This document shows positions 1-7,478 of a stretch of 64,000 bases of DNA, in pieces. Positions within the stretch are counted from its first letter, which is position 1, and each line of letters opens with the position of its first letter. A program made the translations under genes and the position numbers. Source of the DNA: Candidatus Gastranaerophilales bacterium (GTDB taxonomy: Bacteria > Cyanobacteriota > Vampirovibrionia > Gastranaerophilales > Gastranaerophilaceae). The stretch is taken from contig CAJUNK010000004.1 in the NCBI GenBank assembly GCA_910587815.1, positions 1 to 64,000 on the forward strand. Reading direction: 5' to 3'. The notes beneath the pieces are model-generated. The model searched no databases. It saw only the letters and a program-made list of their open reading frames with translations, and was not told where the DNA came from.

Positions 1-40
1 TCAGGTTCGCGCCTTCCTCAAACATTTCGCTTTTATACAT
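1..40 (-). CDS. 5' end of a gene leaving the window (unknown)
   Basis: On the minus strand an ATG at 40-38 opens a frame that stays open for 13 codons to the window edge (begins MYKSEMFEEGAN). An in-frame TGA lies 18 nt upstream of that ATG, so it is the first possible ATG start in the frame. No convincing Shine-Dalgarno is seen. It would lie downstream of, and on the same strand as, the glycine-rich gene, about 120 bp away. Too little is visible to assign a family, and it could be a chance frame. Confidence 0.35.
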   Translation of the reverse strand, partial: MYKSEMFEEGANL

Positions 41-118
41 TCGCCAAGATGTTATTATTCACTCTGCTTTATGGTATAAAAATTTATATTGAAGGCTATA
101 ATAATAGGTTTCATTTCC

Positions 119-150
119 CAGGGTACAGCGGCATTAAGCCGCTTGCCCTG
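119..150 (-). terminator. GC-rich hairpin after the glycine-rich gene
   Basis: CAGGG (119-123) pairs with CCCTG (146-150) and AGCGGC (127-132) with GCCGCT (138-143) around an ATTAA loop, with a small internal loop between. It starts 10 bp beyond the stop codon at 161. No U-run follows on the minus strand, so it is either a transcript-end stabilising stem or a weak terminator rather than a canonical intrinsic one. Confidence 0.4.
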
Positions 151-160
151 TTTGCTACTA

Positions 161-2749
161 TTAATTCTTCCACTCTATATACACCATACCGTTAGAGCCC
201 TTGCCGCCAAGATAAGCTCTATTATTAAGATAGATACCTCCGCCGCCGCCTGCGCCATAGCCGCTTCCTGCCTTACCTTCGCCTGATGTTGAGATGCTAC
301 CACCAAGACCACCGGTTGATGTCACTTTTTCTATCGCTTCCAAAAGTGGAAATACAGTTTTTGTAAGGGATGCTCCTGCCCCTCCTTGTTCATCTGCACC
401 ATCATCACCAGATACAGTTCCTGCAAGCGTTTCTGTTTCATTATCCCCTTTGCCACCGCCTGTACCGTTTACCAGTATTCCTGGATTTCCGCCAAAACCG
501 CCTTTTGCCCTTAAAACTTCTTTATCATCAACAAGAATCACTGTATCTTCGCCCTGGCCGCCTTTTTTACCTATAAGGCCGCTCCAATTTGTAGATGTTT
601 CCTGTGTTGAAATGCCACCTTTTCCAATATTTATTTGTACTTTGCTGACACCTGCTGTAACCCATATATTATCCTTGATTACAACCTGGCCTGATTGACC
701 GCCGCCGCCTGATTTTTCGCCCCATTCAAAATATACATATCCATTTTGGCCTGCTCCGCCCAAACCTGCTGTATTATTTGTATATGTAGCATTGCCGCCT
801 CCACCACCACCGCCAGTGCCGTAGGATAGAGCATTTGGAGCACTTCCATTCGAATTTGCGCTGCCACCTGCACCACCTTCTAAAACAGTGTTTTCAATGT
901 TATAAGTTTGACCACCTACACCACCAACATAAGCATTATCAGCCATTTTACCGCCATTTGCCCCATGGCCAAGCGCTGTTAATTGAGAAAGATTTGAAGA
1001 ATCAAAAACACTTAAACCTGTCCAGTTTTTCCAAGGCTTTTGCGTGGAATATCCTGCGCCTGCACCGCCTGCGGGTGTGGTATCAGAATAATTTCCGCCT
1101 GCACCGCCAAAAAGTGTGATAATATTTCCTGATTGGGAGCCTGATATTATAGTATTTGCACCATTTGAGCCGTTTGCACCGCGCGAAGTGCCGCCATTAC
1201 CGCCTTTACCCGGGGTTACAGAAATTGTTTCACCCGGTTTTACATTTATTTCGCCCACCCATATTTGGCCCGCACCACCGCCGCCGCCAGCGTTTGTACG
1301 CGCAATATAGTTACATTTTAACAATTGCTTATTTGAATTACTCCAGGATATTTTCATATAGCCGTTTTGACCGTTGGCATTAGCATTACCACCAGCACAA
1401 TATGCATTACCAAGAGGGGAGGCGCCTCCTGGTGTTGATGCATTTGAAATAGAAGTTGTTCCATTGTTTCCGCCTGCACCACCTTGTCCATATAGTTTAT
1501 TTGCGGTCGCTATATCTCCACCTCCAGCACCACCACCTTTACCACCACCCCCGCCACCGCCTACCGAACCATAAGCATTGGCTGCATAGTAAACACCAGA
1601 CCCACCGCCGCCACCGCCTGCTGCCACACTAAAGAAAGCACTATCTGCCGAACTTCCATATCTGCCAAAAAATGTTGCTCCACCACCACCGCCAGTTCCC
1701 CCACCATGCCAAGCGCCACCACCACCTCCGCCACCTTCAAGAGAACCTTGACCGGGTGCCGCTACACAGGTCCACATCCCGCTTACAGCAGAATTACCGG
1801 GCGTTACACATCTACCCGCACTACCGCCGCCTGTGGTGCCATTACCATTTTCGGCATTTATTACATATTCAAGCCCCCCAGCACAATTACTTCCAATTTT
1901 ACCTCCCCTGCCGCCAGTACCATTACCTGCACCATAACAAGCCAGTGCAATATTGCTACCAGGAGCTTCGCACCCACCGCCACCACCGCCATACCCAACA
2001 CCATTTCCACCAGCAGCACCGCCATCACCAATGCCGCCTCTCCCACCACCTCCACCACCGCCAATGGTTAGATAAACTTTTGAAATATTTGAGGCAAGTT
2101 GAATCATTTTATCTATTTTGCCACCTGAGCCACCACCTGCGTATGGCGAGCCTCCACCGCCCCCACCGCATGCCTGAACATGAACATAAGAATTATTTGG
2201 AGTCATAACGGTTTTATTATCTGATGTTAAAAGCCAGGTGTTTACATTAGATAAAGCGCACCTGGAATCTATTGCGGGAATTTTAGAATTAGCGTTAATA
2301 GACCACGTTTGGTTTGTTCCTGCGGTTTTATATTCCTGTTCACCGGAACCTTTTAGTGTACCATAAGCTATATTTGCACCATCACCTCCTGATGCTCCAC
2401 CGCCGCCGCCTGCTATTGCGTATACCCTGATTTTTGTAACGCCATTTGGAACAATAAAATTTTGCACACTTCCTGTGTATGTGAATTTTTTATAAGCATA
2501 AGTGGTACTGCCGCCTGCTCCGCCGCCGCCAACAGCTGTTATTTTAACCGTATTTACACCAGCAGGCACTTTCCAGGTATCGTCATTATTGAACAATCTG
2601 CCATAGCCTTGCCTTTCATAGTTTCCTATGCCGTTTACATTAACGCTTTCTCCAAATTTTTTAGTCATAACAGGGGCAAGAGCCGCCATTAGGATGGATG
2701 CTACCAAAAGCGCCATTAATAATTCTACAAGGGAAAAAGCTGGTATCAT
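161..2749 (-). CDS. Glycine-rich pseudopilin-like surface protein
   Basis: From the ATG at 2749 this is 862 residues. The N-terminus has a class III prepilin signal: a short leader, Ala at -1, then FSLVELLMALLVAS with Glu at +5 and a roughly 20-residue hydrophobic helix, the form cleaved and N-methylated by prepilin peptidase. The remainder is dominated by poly-Gly runs and repeats of the type V-x-PG-x-x-I-x-V-x-x-GKGG, resembling the glycine-rich domains of phage tail adhesins. It probably sits in or passes through the type IV pilus/type II secretion machinery and is exposed outside. The frame runs upstream to 3052, but that stretch (101 codons) translates repeat DNA, so I reject it. A TTG nine codons upstream would give a leader with an Arg and is a plausible alternative start. 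No Shine-Dalgarno precedes the ATG. Family function is inferred only from the signal and composition. Confidence 0.75.
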   Translation of the reverse strand: MIPAFSLVELLMALLVASILMAALAPVMTKKFGESVNVNGIGNYERQGYGRLFNNDDTWKVPAGVNTVKITAVGGGGAGGSTTYAYKKFTYTGSVQNFIVPNGVTKIRVYAIAGGGGGASGGDGANIAYGTLKGSGEQEYKTAGTNQTWSINANSKIPAIDSRCALSNVNTWLLTSDNKTVMTPNNSYVHVQACGGGGGGSPYAGGGSGGKIDKMIQLASNISKVYLTIGGGGGGGRGGIGDGGAAGGNGVGYGGGGGGCEAPGSNIALACYGAGNGTGGRGGKIGSNCAGGLEYVINAENGNGTTGGGSAGRCVTPGNSAVSGMWTCVAAPGQGSLEGGGGGGGAWHGGGTGGGGGATFFGRYGSSADSAFFSVAAGGGGGGSGVYYAANAYGSVGGGGGGGKGGGAGGGDIATANKLYGQGGAGGNNGTTSISNASTPGGASPLGNAYCAGGNANANGQNGYMKISWSNSNKQLLKCNYIARTNAGGGGGAGQIWVGEINVKPGETISVTPGKGGNGGTSRGANGSNGANTIISGSQSGNIITLFGGAGGNYSDTTPAGGAGAGYSTQKPWKNWTGLSVFDSSNLSQLTALGHGANGGKMADNAYVGGVGGQTYNIENTVLEGGAGGSANSNGSAPNALSYGTGGGGGGGNATYTNNTAGLGGAGQNGYVYFEWGEKSGGGGQSGQVVIKDNIWVTAGVSKVQINIGKGGISTQETSTNWSGLIGKKGGQGEDTVILVDDKEVLRAKGGFGGNPGILVNGTGGGKGDNETETLAGTVSGDDGADEQGGAGASLTKTVFPLLEAIEKVTSTGGLGGSISTSGEGKAGSGYGAGGGGGIYLNNRAYLGGKGSNGMVYIEWKN

Positions 2750-2862
2750 TGGCAACGACCAACGGGAGTGTGGCAATCCAGAATTAGTGTATTTATTTGA
2801 TGAGTTTTTATAGATTGCCTCTACTTGCCAAAATTTTAATTTCGTGCAAGTTGGCTCCTCTT

Positions 2863-2895
2863 GGATTGCCACGTCGCTTCGCTCCTCGCAATGAC
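2863..2895. repeat. Dispersed 'TTGC...CGCTTCG...GCAA' type palindromic repeat
   Basis: This 33-bp segment starts GGATTGCCACG and ends CTCGCAATGAC, and is partly self-complementary (ATTGC near the start, GCAAT near the end) around CGCTTCG. From memory, this element occurs in many unrelated bacterial genomes and yields the characteristic nonsense peptide 'CEERSDVAIQ' when mis-annotated as coding, which is what the upstream extension of the glycine-rich frame does. A shorter related hairpin (GCAA-TCGCTTCG) lies at 54470-54488. Confidence 0.6.
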
Positions 2896-2980
2896 AGAGG
2901 AGAAAATCCTCGCAATGTTGGCCAAGGCCTCCCTTGCAATGACGGGGAAGAAAGTCCTTGGAATGACGAAAGAAGTTGAA
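2885..2980. repeat. Four degenerate 24-bp tandem repeats
   Basis: Four consecutive 24-bp units (2885-2908, 2909-2932, 2933-2956, 2957-2980) each begin CT(C/T)G(C/G)AATG and most continue with a GAC-(G/A)-GGGGA-AGAAA-like tail. The first unit overlaps the end of the dispersed palindromic repeat, so the array looks like local expansion of its right edge. It lies in the 5' flank of the glycine-rich gene. Confidence 0.65.
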
Positions 2981-3193
2981 CCATGTGCAAAGATGCACAA
3001 AAAACTGGCTTACGCTTTTTTTGCGCAGCACAAAATTAGCATTACATTTCATAACTTTAGTAACCTTTATTTAAGATAAACAAAACAATTTCAAAAATAT
3101 AATTTCATAATACAACTTATTAGGTAATGCGTCAACACTTTAAAGTCGTTATTTTTTAAATGAATACAAACTACTATAAAAACAGAGGAAAAT

Positions 3194-3523
3194 GTGAACG
3201 GAACAGATTTTAAAAAATACATTGGCGAAAATATCGCAAAAATAAGAAAATACAGGGGCTACAGCCAGGAATATATGTCTGAAGCCATAGATATTGCACC
3301 AAATTCTTATGGAAGAATTGAACGCGGACAAAATTTTCCATCAGCAGAGAGCTTTGCAAAGATTATTAACACTCTTGGTATAAAACCAGGAGATTTATTT
3401 AATTTTCCAAATGAAGAATCTGATGAAAAAATTAGAAAAGAAGTGTATAGAAAATTAAAAATTCTTGAAAAAGACAGAGAAAAAATGATAAGCATTTGGC
3501 TTTACATTAATTCAATGGTATAA
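3194..3523 (+). CDS. XRE-family helix-turn-helix regulator
   Basis: 109 residues. Residues about 8-65 form a Cro/C1-type HTH: GENIAKIRKYRGYSQEYMSE, then the turn and recognition helix ending in SYGRIERGQ, followed by SAESFAKIINTLGI and the typical 'GDLF' closing motif. The C-terminal 40 residues are a charged helix, perhaps for dimerisation. The start is a GTG with AGAGGA (3184-3189) five bases before it; an ATG two bases upstream is out of frame. It stands alone between the repeat region and the structured RNA, on the same strand as the RNA. Its target is unknown; the inverted repeat at 3629-3650 just downstream is a candidate operator, but no evidence ties them. Confidence 0.85.
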   Translation: MNGTDFKKYIGENIAKIRKYRGYSQEYMSEAIDIAPNSYGRIERGQNFPSAESFAKIINTLGIKPGDLFNFPNEESDEKIRKEVYRKLKILEKDREKMISIWLYINSMV

Positions 3524-3628
3524 ATTCTATAGCATAAGGCCTTGCGTATTACTTATAATGTTGTTTATATTTATATATTTGCCAATTTTTATTTAAACAA
3601 ATATTATTTTAGTAGAGCCTTTTAGAGT

Positions 3629-3650
3629 GTTAAAATTTACGGATTTTAAC
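3629..3650. promoter_or_regulatory. Perfect 8-bp inverted repeat, 6-bp spacer
   Basis: GTTAAAAT (3629-3636), spacer TTACGG, ATTTTAAC (3643-3650). It lies in the 335-bp gap between the XRE gene and the structured RNA. It may be an operator for a dimeric regulator such as the XRE protein next door, or a weak hairpin. AT-rich palindromes also arise by chance in this composition. Confidence 0.35.
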
Positions 3651-3857
3651 AGATTTTAGGCCAAATTATCATATCGTCTGGTAAATTCATTATCAAATGA
3701 AACAGTTTTGCTCTTTTCAGCCTGGCATATTCTATCAAGGTTTGATTAGACAGATATCGTCCGCATAGTGTTTATATTATCGGGCCAAAGATTTTTACCA
3801 TAAATTTGACACAGTGCAAAATAAAAAGCTGTTTAAATAAGCAATAGTAGTAAATAG

Positions 3858-4255
3858 AGCCATCAAGCTTGCAGCTTTGTGAAATGCGAAGCCAGGGTTG
3901 AGTTTTGTCGGGTTTTACCTGCCAAAACAAAACTATTGATGGGCAACGTAGGATGGAGGGTCAACCGTGACTCGACACCCACAGGAGCCCTAAAACTCAC
4001 AGGCTCTGTGCGGTGCCGCAATGTGGCTTACTGCAAGGGCGCCGCCAGGGGGCTTGGTGAGGCTGACAACTGCTACCCGCACGACGTTTGGGCTGGTACA
4101 AGGGCTAGTGGCGCGTTGTATTACTGGGCCATTTTAAATAATGGTTCTTTTGAACCGAATTCAGGTATTTCAGAGACTCTTGCCTTTTCGGTGCGCTGAC
4201 CTTATTTGCGTAGTGCTTTCAGCACCGGCTCACGCAGCGCTGTGTCACCTGGATA
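3858..4255 (+). ncRNA. Large GC-rich structured RNA (family unassigned)
   Basis: A sharply GC-rich island: by my count 36/60 G+C in 3961-4020 and 39/60 in 4021-4080, against about 30% around it. No protein frame in it looks real. Paired segments I can draw: 3860-3866/3936-3942; 3867-3873/3885-3892 (one bulge); 3902-3907/3923-3928; 3958-3961/3977-3980; 3980-3989/4002-4010 (9 bp, one bulged G); 4010-4020/4032-4045 (11 bp); 4081-4086/4114-4119; 4143-4147/4152-4156 with a UUUU loop; and a 3' domain closed by 4160-4166/4247-4253 enclosing 4193-4198/4235-4240 and 4213-4217/4221-4225. A T-run follows at 4261-4266 beside the convergent tsaB stop. A TTGACA at 3806-3811 may be its -35, but I see no good matching -10. 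It lacks the conserved cores of RNase P RNA, tmRNA and SRP RNA. The segment GATGGGCAACGTAGGATGG reminds me of the raiA motif, but I cannot verify that. Strand is chosen from the 3' T-run and promoter. Confidence 0.7.
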
Positions 4256-4258
4256 TGG

Positions 4259-4885
4259 TTATTTTTTATGAATTGGAGGTGCCTGAATATATCTTGGCTT
4301 CAAATCATACCAAAAAACCTCAGCATTTGCAGAATATTTTTCTTTTGCAAGCTCTAAAAGCGCAATACCTAAATTTGTATCATCATTTTCATAATTTATT
4401 ATATTTTTATCATTGAAATTAAGGTGTTGAACACTTGAAGCATCACAGATGATTGTATTTTTTGTAATTAAATTTTGAACATCTGTGTAAGGAACAAGTT
4501 TAATATCATTATCACCTTGAAAATAGAACATTTCGCGTCTTGCATCTAAAACCACATCAGGGCAAAAATTTTGGTATGTTTTGCATAAAATATCAAGAGA
4601 TGACACGCAAATAACTGGAATATTGAGTTCTTTTGCCATTGTTTTTGCAACAGTAACACCCACACGAATACCTGTAAAACTGCCTGGACCATTATTTACG
4701 GCAATTAAATTAATATCACTTAGCTTCAAACTATTATTTTCAATTATATTTTTAATTCCTGTTATTAGATATGCACTGTGATAGTTTTTCTCATTTGTTT
4801 CAAATATAGATGAAATAATTTCATCATTTTTAGAAAGCATGATGTATGTTTTATTTAAGGAGGTATCAAAGGCTAAAATATTCAT
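4259..4885 (-). CDS. tsaB: TsaB, t6A biosynthesis scaffold protein
   Basis: 208 residues of the ASKHA-fold YeaZ/TsaB family. The N-terminus MNILAFDTS is the phosphate-1-like strand, and GPGSFTGIRVGVTVAKTMA (about residues 65-83) is the family signature. TsaB pairs with TsaD and, with TsaE, transfers threonylcarbamoyl to A37 of ANN-decoding tRNAs. Slightly shorter than E. coli TsaB because of a trimmed C-terminus. Its ATG overlaps the tsaE stop codon (ATGA), so the two are translationally coupled. tsaD is not in this window. Confidence 0.93.
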   Translation of the reverse strand: MNILAFDTSLNKTYIMLSKNDEIISSIFETNEKNYHSAYLITGIKNIIENNSLKLSDINLIAVNNGPGSFTGIRVGVTVAKTMAKELNIPVICVSSLDILCKTYQNFCPDVVLDARREMFYFQGDNDIKLVPYTDVQNLITKNTIICDASSVQHLNFNDKNIINYENDDTNLGIALLELAKEKYSANAEVFWYDLKPRYIQAPPIHKK

Positions 4886-5376
4886 AAAAGCCCCTTCATT
4901 TCTGCTTGAAATTTGATTTTTTCAACAAATTCATTGTATTGCAAGCCTATTGGTTCAAATTCATAATATCTTGTATCATTAAACTCAGCCTCATCATAAA
5001 AAACTTTGATATTCAGCCTATTATAGGGTAATTCGCCCGTACCAAAATCTGCCCATTCCACAAATGTTAAAACATTTTCTTTTGAATATTCACGAAGTTC
5101 TTCTTTAATTGTTTCCAGCCCTTCATTTTCAAGACGGTAAAGATCAAAATGATAAATTGGGAATTTTGCCCCTTTATATTCATTTAAGATTACAAAACTT
5201 GGACTTGTAACTTTTTCCACTACACCTAATTCTTTTAATACAAGCCTTGTAAATGCAGTTTTACCAGCGCCAATGTCTCCAAACAATGAAACAAAAGCTC
5301 CATTTTCGGGAATATTTGCAGAAAAAATTTCAGCCAGCTTCTTAGTATCGTCAATAGAATCAGTTTTAATTTTCAT
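4882..5376 (-). CDS. tsaE: TsaE, t6A biosynthesis ATPase
   Basis: 164 residues from the ATG at 5376. The Walker A motif GDIGAGKT lies at about residues 33-40, followed by TSPSFVI, the FDLYRLE segment and the VEWAD strand typical of YjeE/TsaE. It hydrolyses ATP to reset the TsaBD complex in cytosolic t6A synthesis. A longer frame begins with GTG at 5400, but that overlaps a promoter whose -10 ends six bases before the chosen ATG, so the internal ATG is much more likely and the mRNA may be leaderless. First gene of a two-gene operon with tsaB. Confidence 0.93.
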   Translation of the reverse strand: MKIKTDSIDDTKKLAEIFSANIPENGAFVSLFGDIGAGKTAFTRLVLKELGVVEKVTSPSFVILNEYKGAKFPIYHFDLYRLENEGLETIKEELREYSKENVLTFVEWADFGTGELPYNRLNIKVFYDEAEFNDTRYYEFEPIGLQYNEFVEKIKFQAEMKGLL

Positions 5377-5382
5377 AAAGAA

Positions 5383-5413
5383 ATTGTAACATAAATACAC
5401 AAAATCGGGTCAA
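5383..5413 (-). promoter_or_regulatory. tsaE-tsaB promoter, leaderless type
   Basis: On the minus strand TTGACC (5413-5408), a 19-bp spacer, then TACAAT (5388-5383) preceded by TGT (extended -10). Only six bases (TTCTTT) separate the -10 from the tsaE ATG, which places the expected transcription start at or next to the A of ATG. Confidence 0.55.
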
Positions 5414-5497
5414 AAAATAAAGTTTTAAAAAGGCATGGTCGAAATATTTAATATGACAAATATTTTTTAGACGCAAGGATGAAAGGATAAAAGGAAA

Positions 5498-5683
5498 ATG
5501 GAAAACAAAGATTTAGAATTTGATATTTATTCAGAATACAGCCCGGTTTATTCAGAGTATAATCCATTGAGCGAAGAAATTAAGGATGAAATCCAAAAAC
5601 TATTTAAACCCGAACAAAAAGAAGATACGGGCTTTTGTGCCAGCATTATAAGAAAATTAATGCCATGTAACATACTGCAATAA
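5498..5683 (+). CDS. Small acidic protein, unknown
   Basis: 61 residues, acidic, Tyr/Glu-rich at the N-terminus with a near-repeat (YSEYSPVYSEYNPLSEE) and two C-terminal cysteines (GFCAS, MPCNI). No signal peptide or membrane segment. Purine-rich sequence GAAAGGATAAAAGGAAA directly precedes the ATG. It is divergent from tsaE and followed by an unlinked dehydrogenase gene. I do not recognise the family; the good ribosome binding region is the main reason to keep it. Confidence 0.55.
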   Translation: MENKDLEFDIYSEYSPVYSEYNPLSEEIKDEIQKLFKPEQKEDTGFCASIIRKLMPCNILQ

Positions 5684-5776
5684 TAAATTTTGCTCTTTTA
5701 TTACTTGGCTTAAAATGTAAAAAACTTTATAATATATAAAGACAAAAACACAAAGCCACTTTAGCGGAGCAAAAAA

Positions 5777-6688
5777 ATGAAAGTTTTAATAACAACTTCT
5801 AATTTTGGACAAAATGACAATAGACCATTGAAACTTTTAGCAGAACACGGTTTTAAATGTATTTCAAACCCTTATCACAGAAAACTAACTGAGGATGAAT
5901 TAATTTTCCTTATAAATGAATATAAACCAGATTATCTAATTTCTGGAATTGAAGAAATTACATCCAAAGTGCTTCTTGCCATGAAGCCTTATGTTAAAAT
6001 GATTTCTAGATGTGGAGCTGGCTTGGATGGCATTGATTTAGAGTGCGCAAAAACTTTAGGAATTTTAATAGCCAATACGCCTGATGCACCTACTGTACCC
6101 GTTGCAGAGCTAACATTAGGTATGATTCTTGATTTATTAAGACAAATATCATACACAGACAGAGCTGTAAGAAAAGGAACATTTGAAAAGCCTATGGGAA
6201 GCCTTTTAAAAGGCAAAACGGTAGGTTTAATTGGATGCGGCAGAATAGGAACACATATTGCAAAGCTTTTAAAACCATTTGAGTGTAACATAATAGGTTA
6301 TGACCCTGCATTAAAAAATCATGCTCTAATTGAACTTAAAACTTTTGATTACGTAATTAAAGAAGCAGATATTTTGTCTTTACATGTGCCATATACGATT
6401 AAAAACAGACATATAATCAATAAAGATATATTGCTTCGAATGAAAGAAAGTGCCTATTTGATAAATGTTTCCCGCAGGGGACTTGTAAATGACCAAGATT
6501 TAATAGAAGCACTAAAAAATAAGGTGATAGCAGGCGCTGGCATTGAATGTTATGAAAAAGATTCAACAGTTGCAGTGCTATCAAATTTTGATAATGTCAC
6601 GTTAACTTCACATTTGGGCCCTTATGCAAAAGAGGCCAGAATAATACAAGAAACAAACTGCGTTAAAAACATTTTAAAGACACTGTAG
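5777..6688 (+). CDS. NAD-dependent D-2-hydroxyacid dehydrogenase
   Basis: 303 residues, the size of a catalytic core without the ACT domain of full SerA. It has the Rossmann motif GLIGCGRIGTHIA (about 149-161), the Arg-bearing NVSRRGLVN signature (about 227), a Glu in GAGIECYE, and the catalytic His in TSHLGPYAKEA near the C-terminus, all three residues of the Arg-Glu-His triad. The H-x-G-P-x-x-x-EA ending is closest to 3-phosphoglycerate dehydrogenase-like proteins, but the substrate cannot be told from sequence; it could act on another 2-hydroxyacid. GGAG at 5765-5768 serves as RBS. No serine-pathway neighbour is present. Confidence 0.85.
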   Translation: MKVLITTSNFGQNDNRPLKLLAEHGFKCISNPYHRKLTEDELIFLINEYKPDYLISGIEEITSKVLLAMKPYVKMISRCGAGLDGIDLECAKTLGILIANTPDAPTVPVAELTLGMILDLLRQISYTDRAVRKGTFEKPMGSLLKGKTVGLIGCGRIGTHIAKLLKPFECNIIGYDPALKNHALIELKTFDYVIKEADILSLHVPYTIKNRHIINKDILLRMKESAYLINVSRRGLVNDQDLIEALKNKVIAGAGIECYEKDSTVAVLSNFDNVTLTSHLGPYAKEARIIQETNCVKNILKTL

Positions 6689-6692
6689 GTCT

Positions 6693-7316
6693 TTATTTCT
6701 GTTCATGGAATTGACCGCCAGCACAAATTATTTCTATCACTTTTAAAAGAAAATCTCTAGGTGCATCCACATGGGATAAAAAATGTTCCTGATTATCTTT
6801 ATGACGTATTGTCATAATAACACTTTGGTTTTTTTCAGCAGGAATGTATAATGAAGCCACCTCATTATCCAAAAGCGCCTTCATTTGACTTTCTTCATCA
6901 TTTGCATCCTTCATTATATTTGCATAATCACCATTTAGAGCAAAAATTCTACCGCAAAACAAAGGAGGCTGGCCTTCTCTTGGAATAGCTTTTGGCGCCA
7001 TGTTAAATCTATTTGTAAAACTTATTGTGTGCCACAAAATATTTATTGTAGCTATAGTTTTTGTAGAATCTACATTTACATATATATTATTTGATGGAAT
7101 ATTTCGCACACTAAATGACTGTTTTAAAGATTCTGCCACCTGTTCCATAATATCTGTAATTTTAATGAAAACCTCAGCAGTATTGTGAGTGGATTTTTGA
7201 AAATCCAAAAACTGTTTATACATATAAACAGCAACCAGCCCTGTGCGCTCCTGCACAACAGAAGATTTTCTTATGTGTTCTTCAAGATTATTTAAACTTT
7301 CAAAGTTGTTTTGCAA
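6693..7316 (-). CDS. Conserved protein of unknown function, 207 aa
   Basis: Soluble, no signal peptide, alpha/beta composition. An N-terminal helical segment (about 1-70) is followed by a region rich in beta-type residues, including NNIYVNVDS and ATINILWHTISFTNRF, and a C-terminal HFLSHVDAPRDFLLKVIEII helix. The start is a TTG at 7316 with only a weak GGA upstream; the next Met is 31 residues in. It is convergent with the dehydrogenase gene (4 bp apart). I do not recognise the family. Confidence 0.6.
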   Translation of the reverse strand: MQNNFESLNNLEEHIRKSSVVQERTGLVAVYMYKQFLDFQKSTHNTAEVFIKITDIMEQVAESLKQSFSVRNIPSNNIYVNVDSTKTIATINILWHTISFTNRFNMAPKAIPREGQPPLFCGRIFALNGDYANIMKDANDEESQMKALLDNEVASLYIPAEKNQSVIMTIRHKDNQEHFLSHVDAPRDFLLKVIEIICAGGQFHEQK

Positions 7317-7478
7317 TTTTTATAGAATCCGTACGTTTATAAAGCTTATGAGTATAATAACTTAAATATGGGGTTATTTAACACCATCATAATATTTTTT
7401 TTACATTTTTGAATACTTGATTTATATTAATTTTTTTAAAAAAATGTATAATAAAGAAATAGAAAAAGTGGAATTCTA

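Noticed and set aside
294..2208. Several plus-strand frames rich in Pro, His or Thr
   Set aside because: They are the complement of the Gly codon runs of the real gene and have no RBS.
2750..3052. N-terminal extension of the glycine-rich protein
   Set aside because: It translates a dispersed palindromic repeat and its 24-bp expansions, and the prepilin signal must be near the true N-terminus.
3621..3658. dif-like Xer site
   Set aside because: The 11-6-11 geometry is similar, but the arms do not match XerD consensus TTATGTTAA, and the xer gene is 4 kb away.
3879..4199. 106-codon plus-strand frame
   Set aside because: It covers the helices of the structured RNA, has no RBS and an unnatural composition.
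3858..4255. RNase P RNA, tmRNA, SRP RNA, group II intron
   Set aside because: No GAGGAAAGTCC core, no tRNA-like ends with a tag frame, no GGAAGCA-type SRP loop and no domain V hairpin found.
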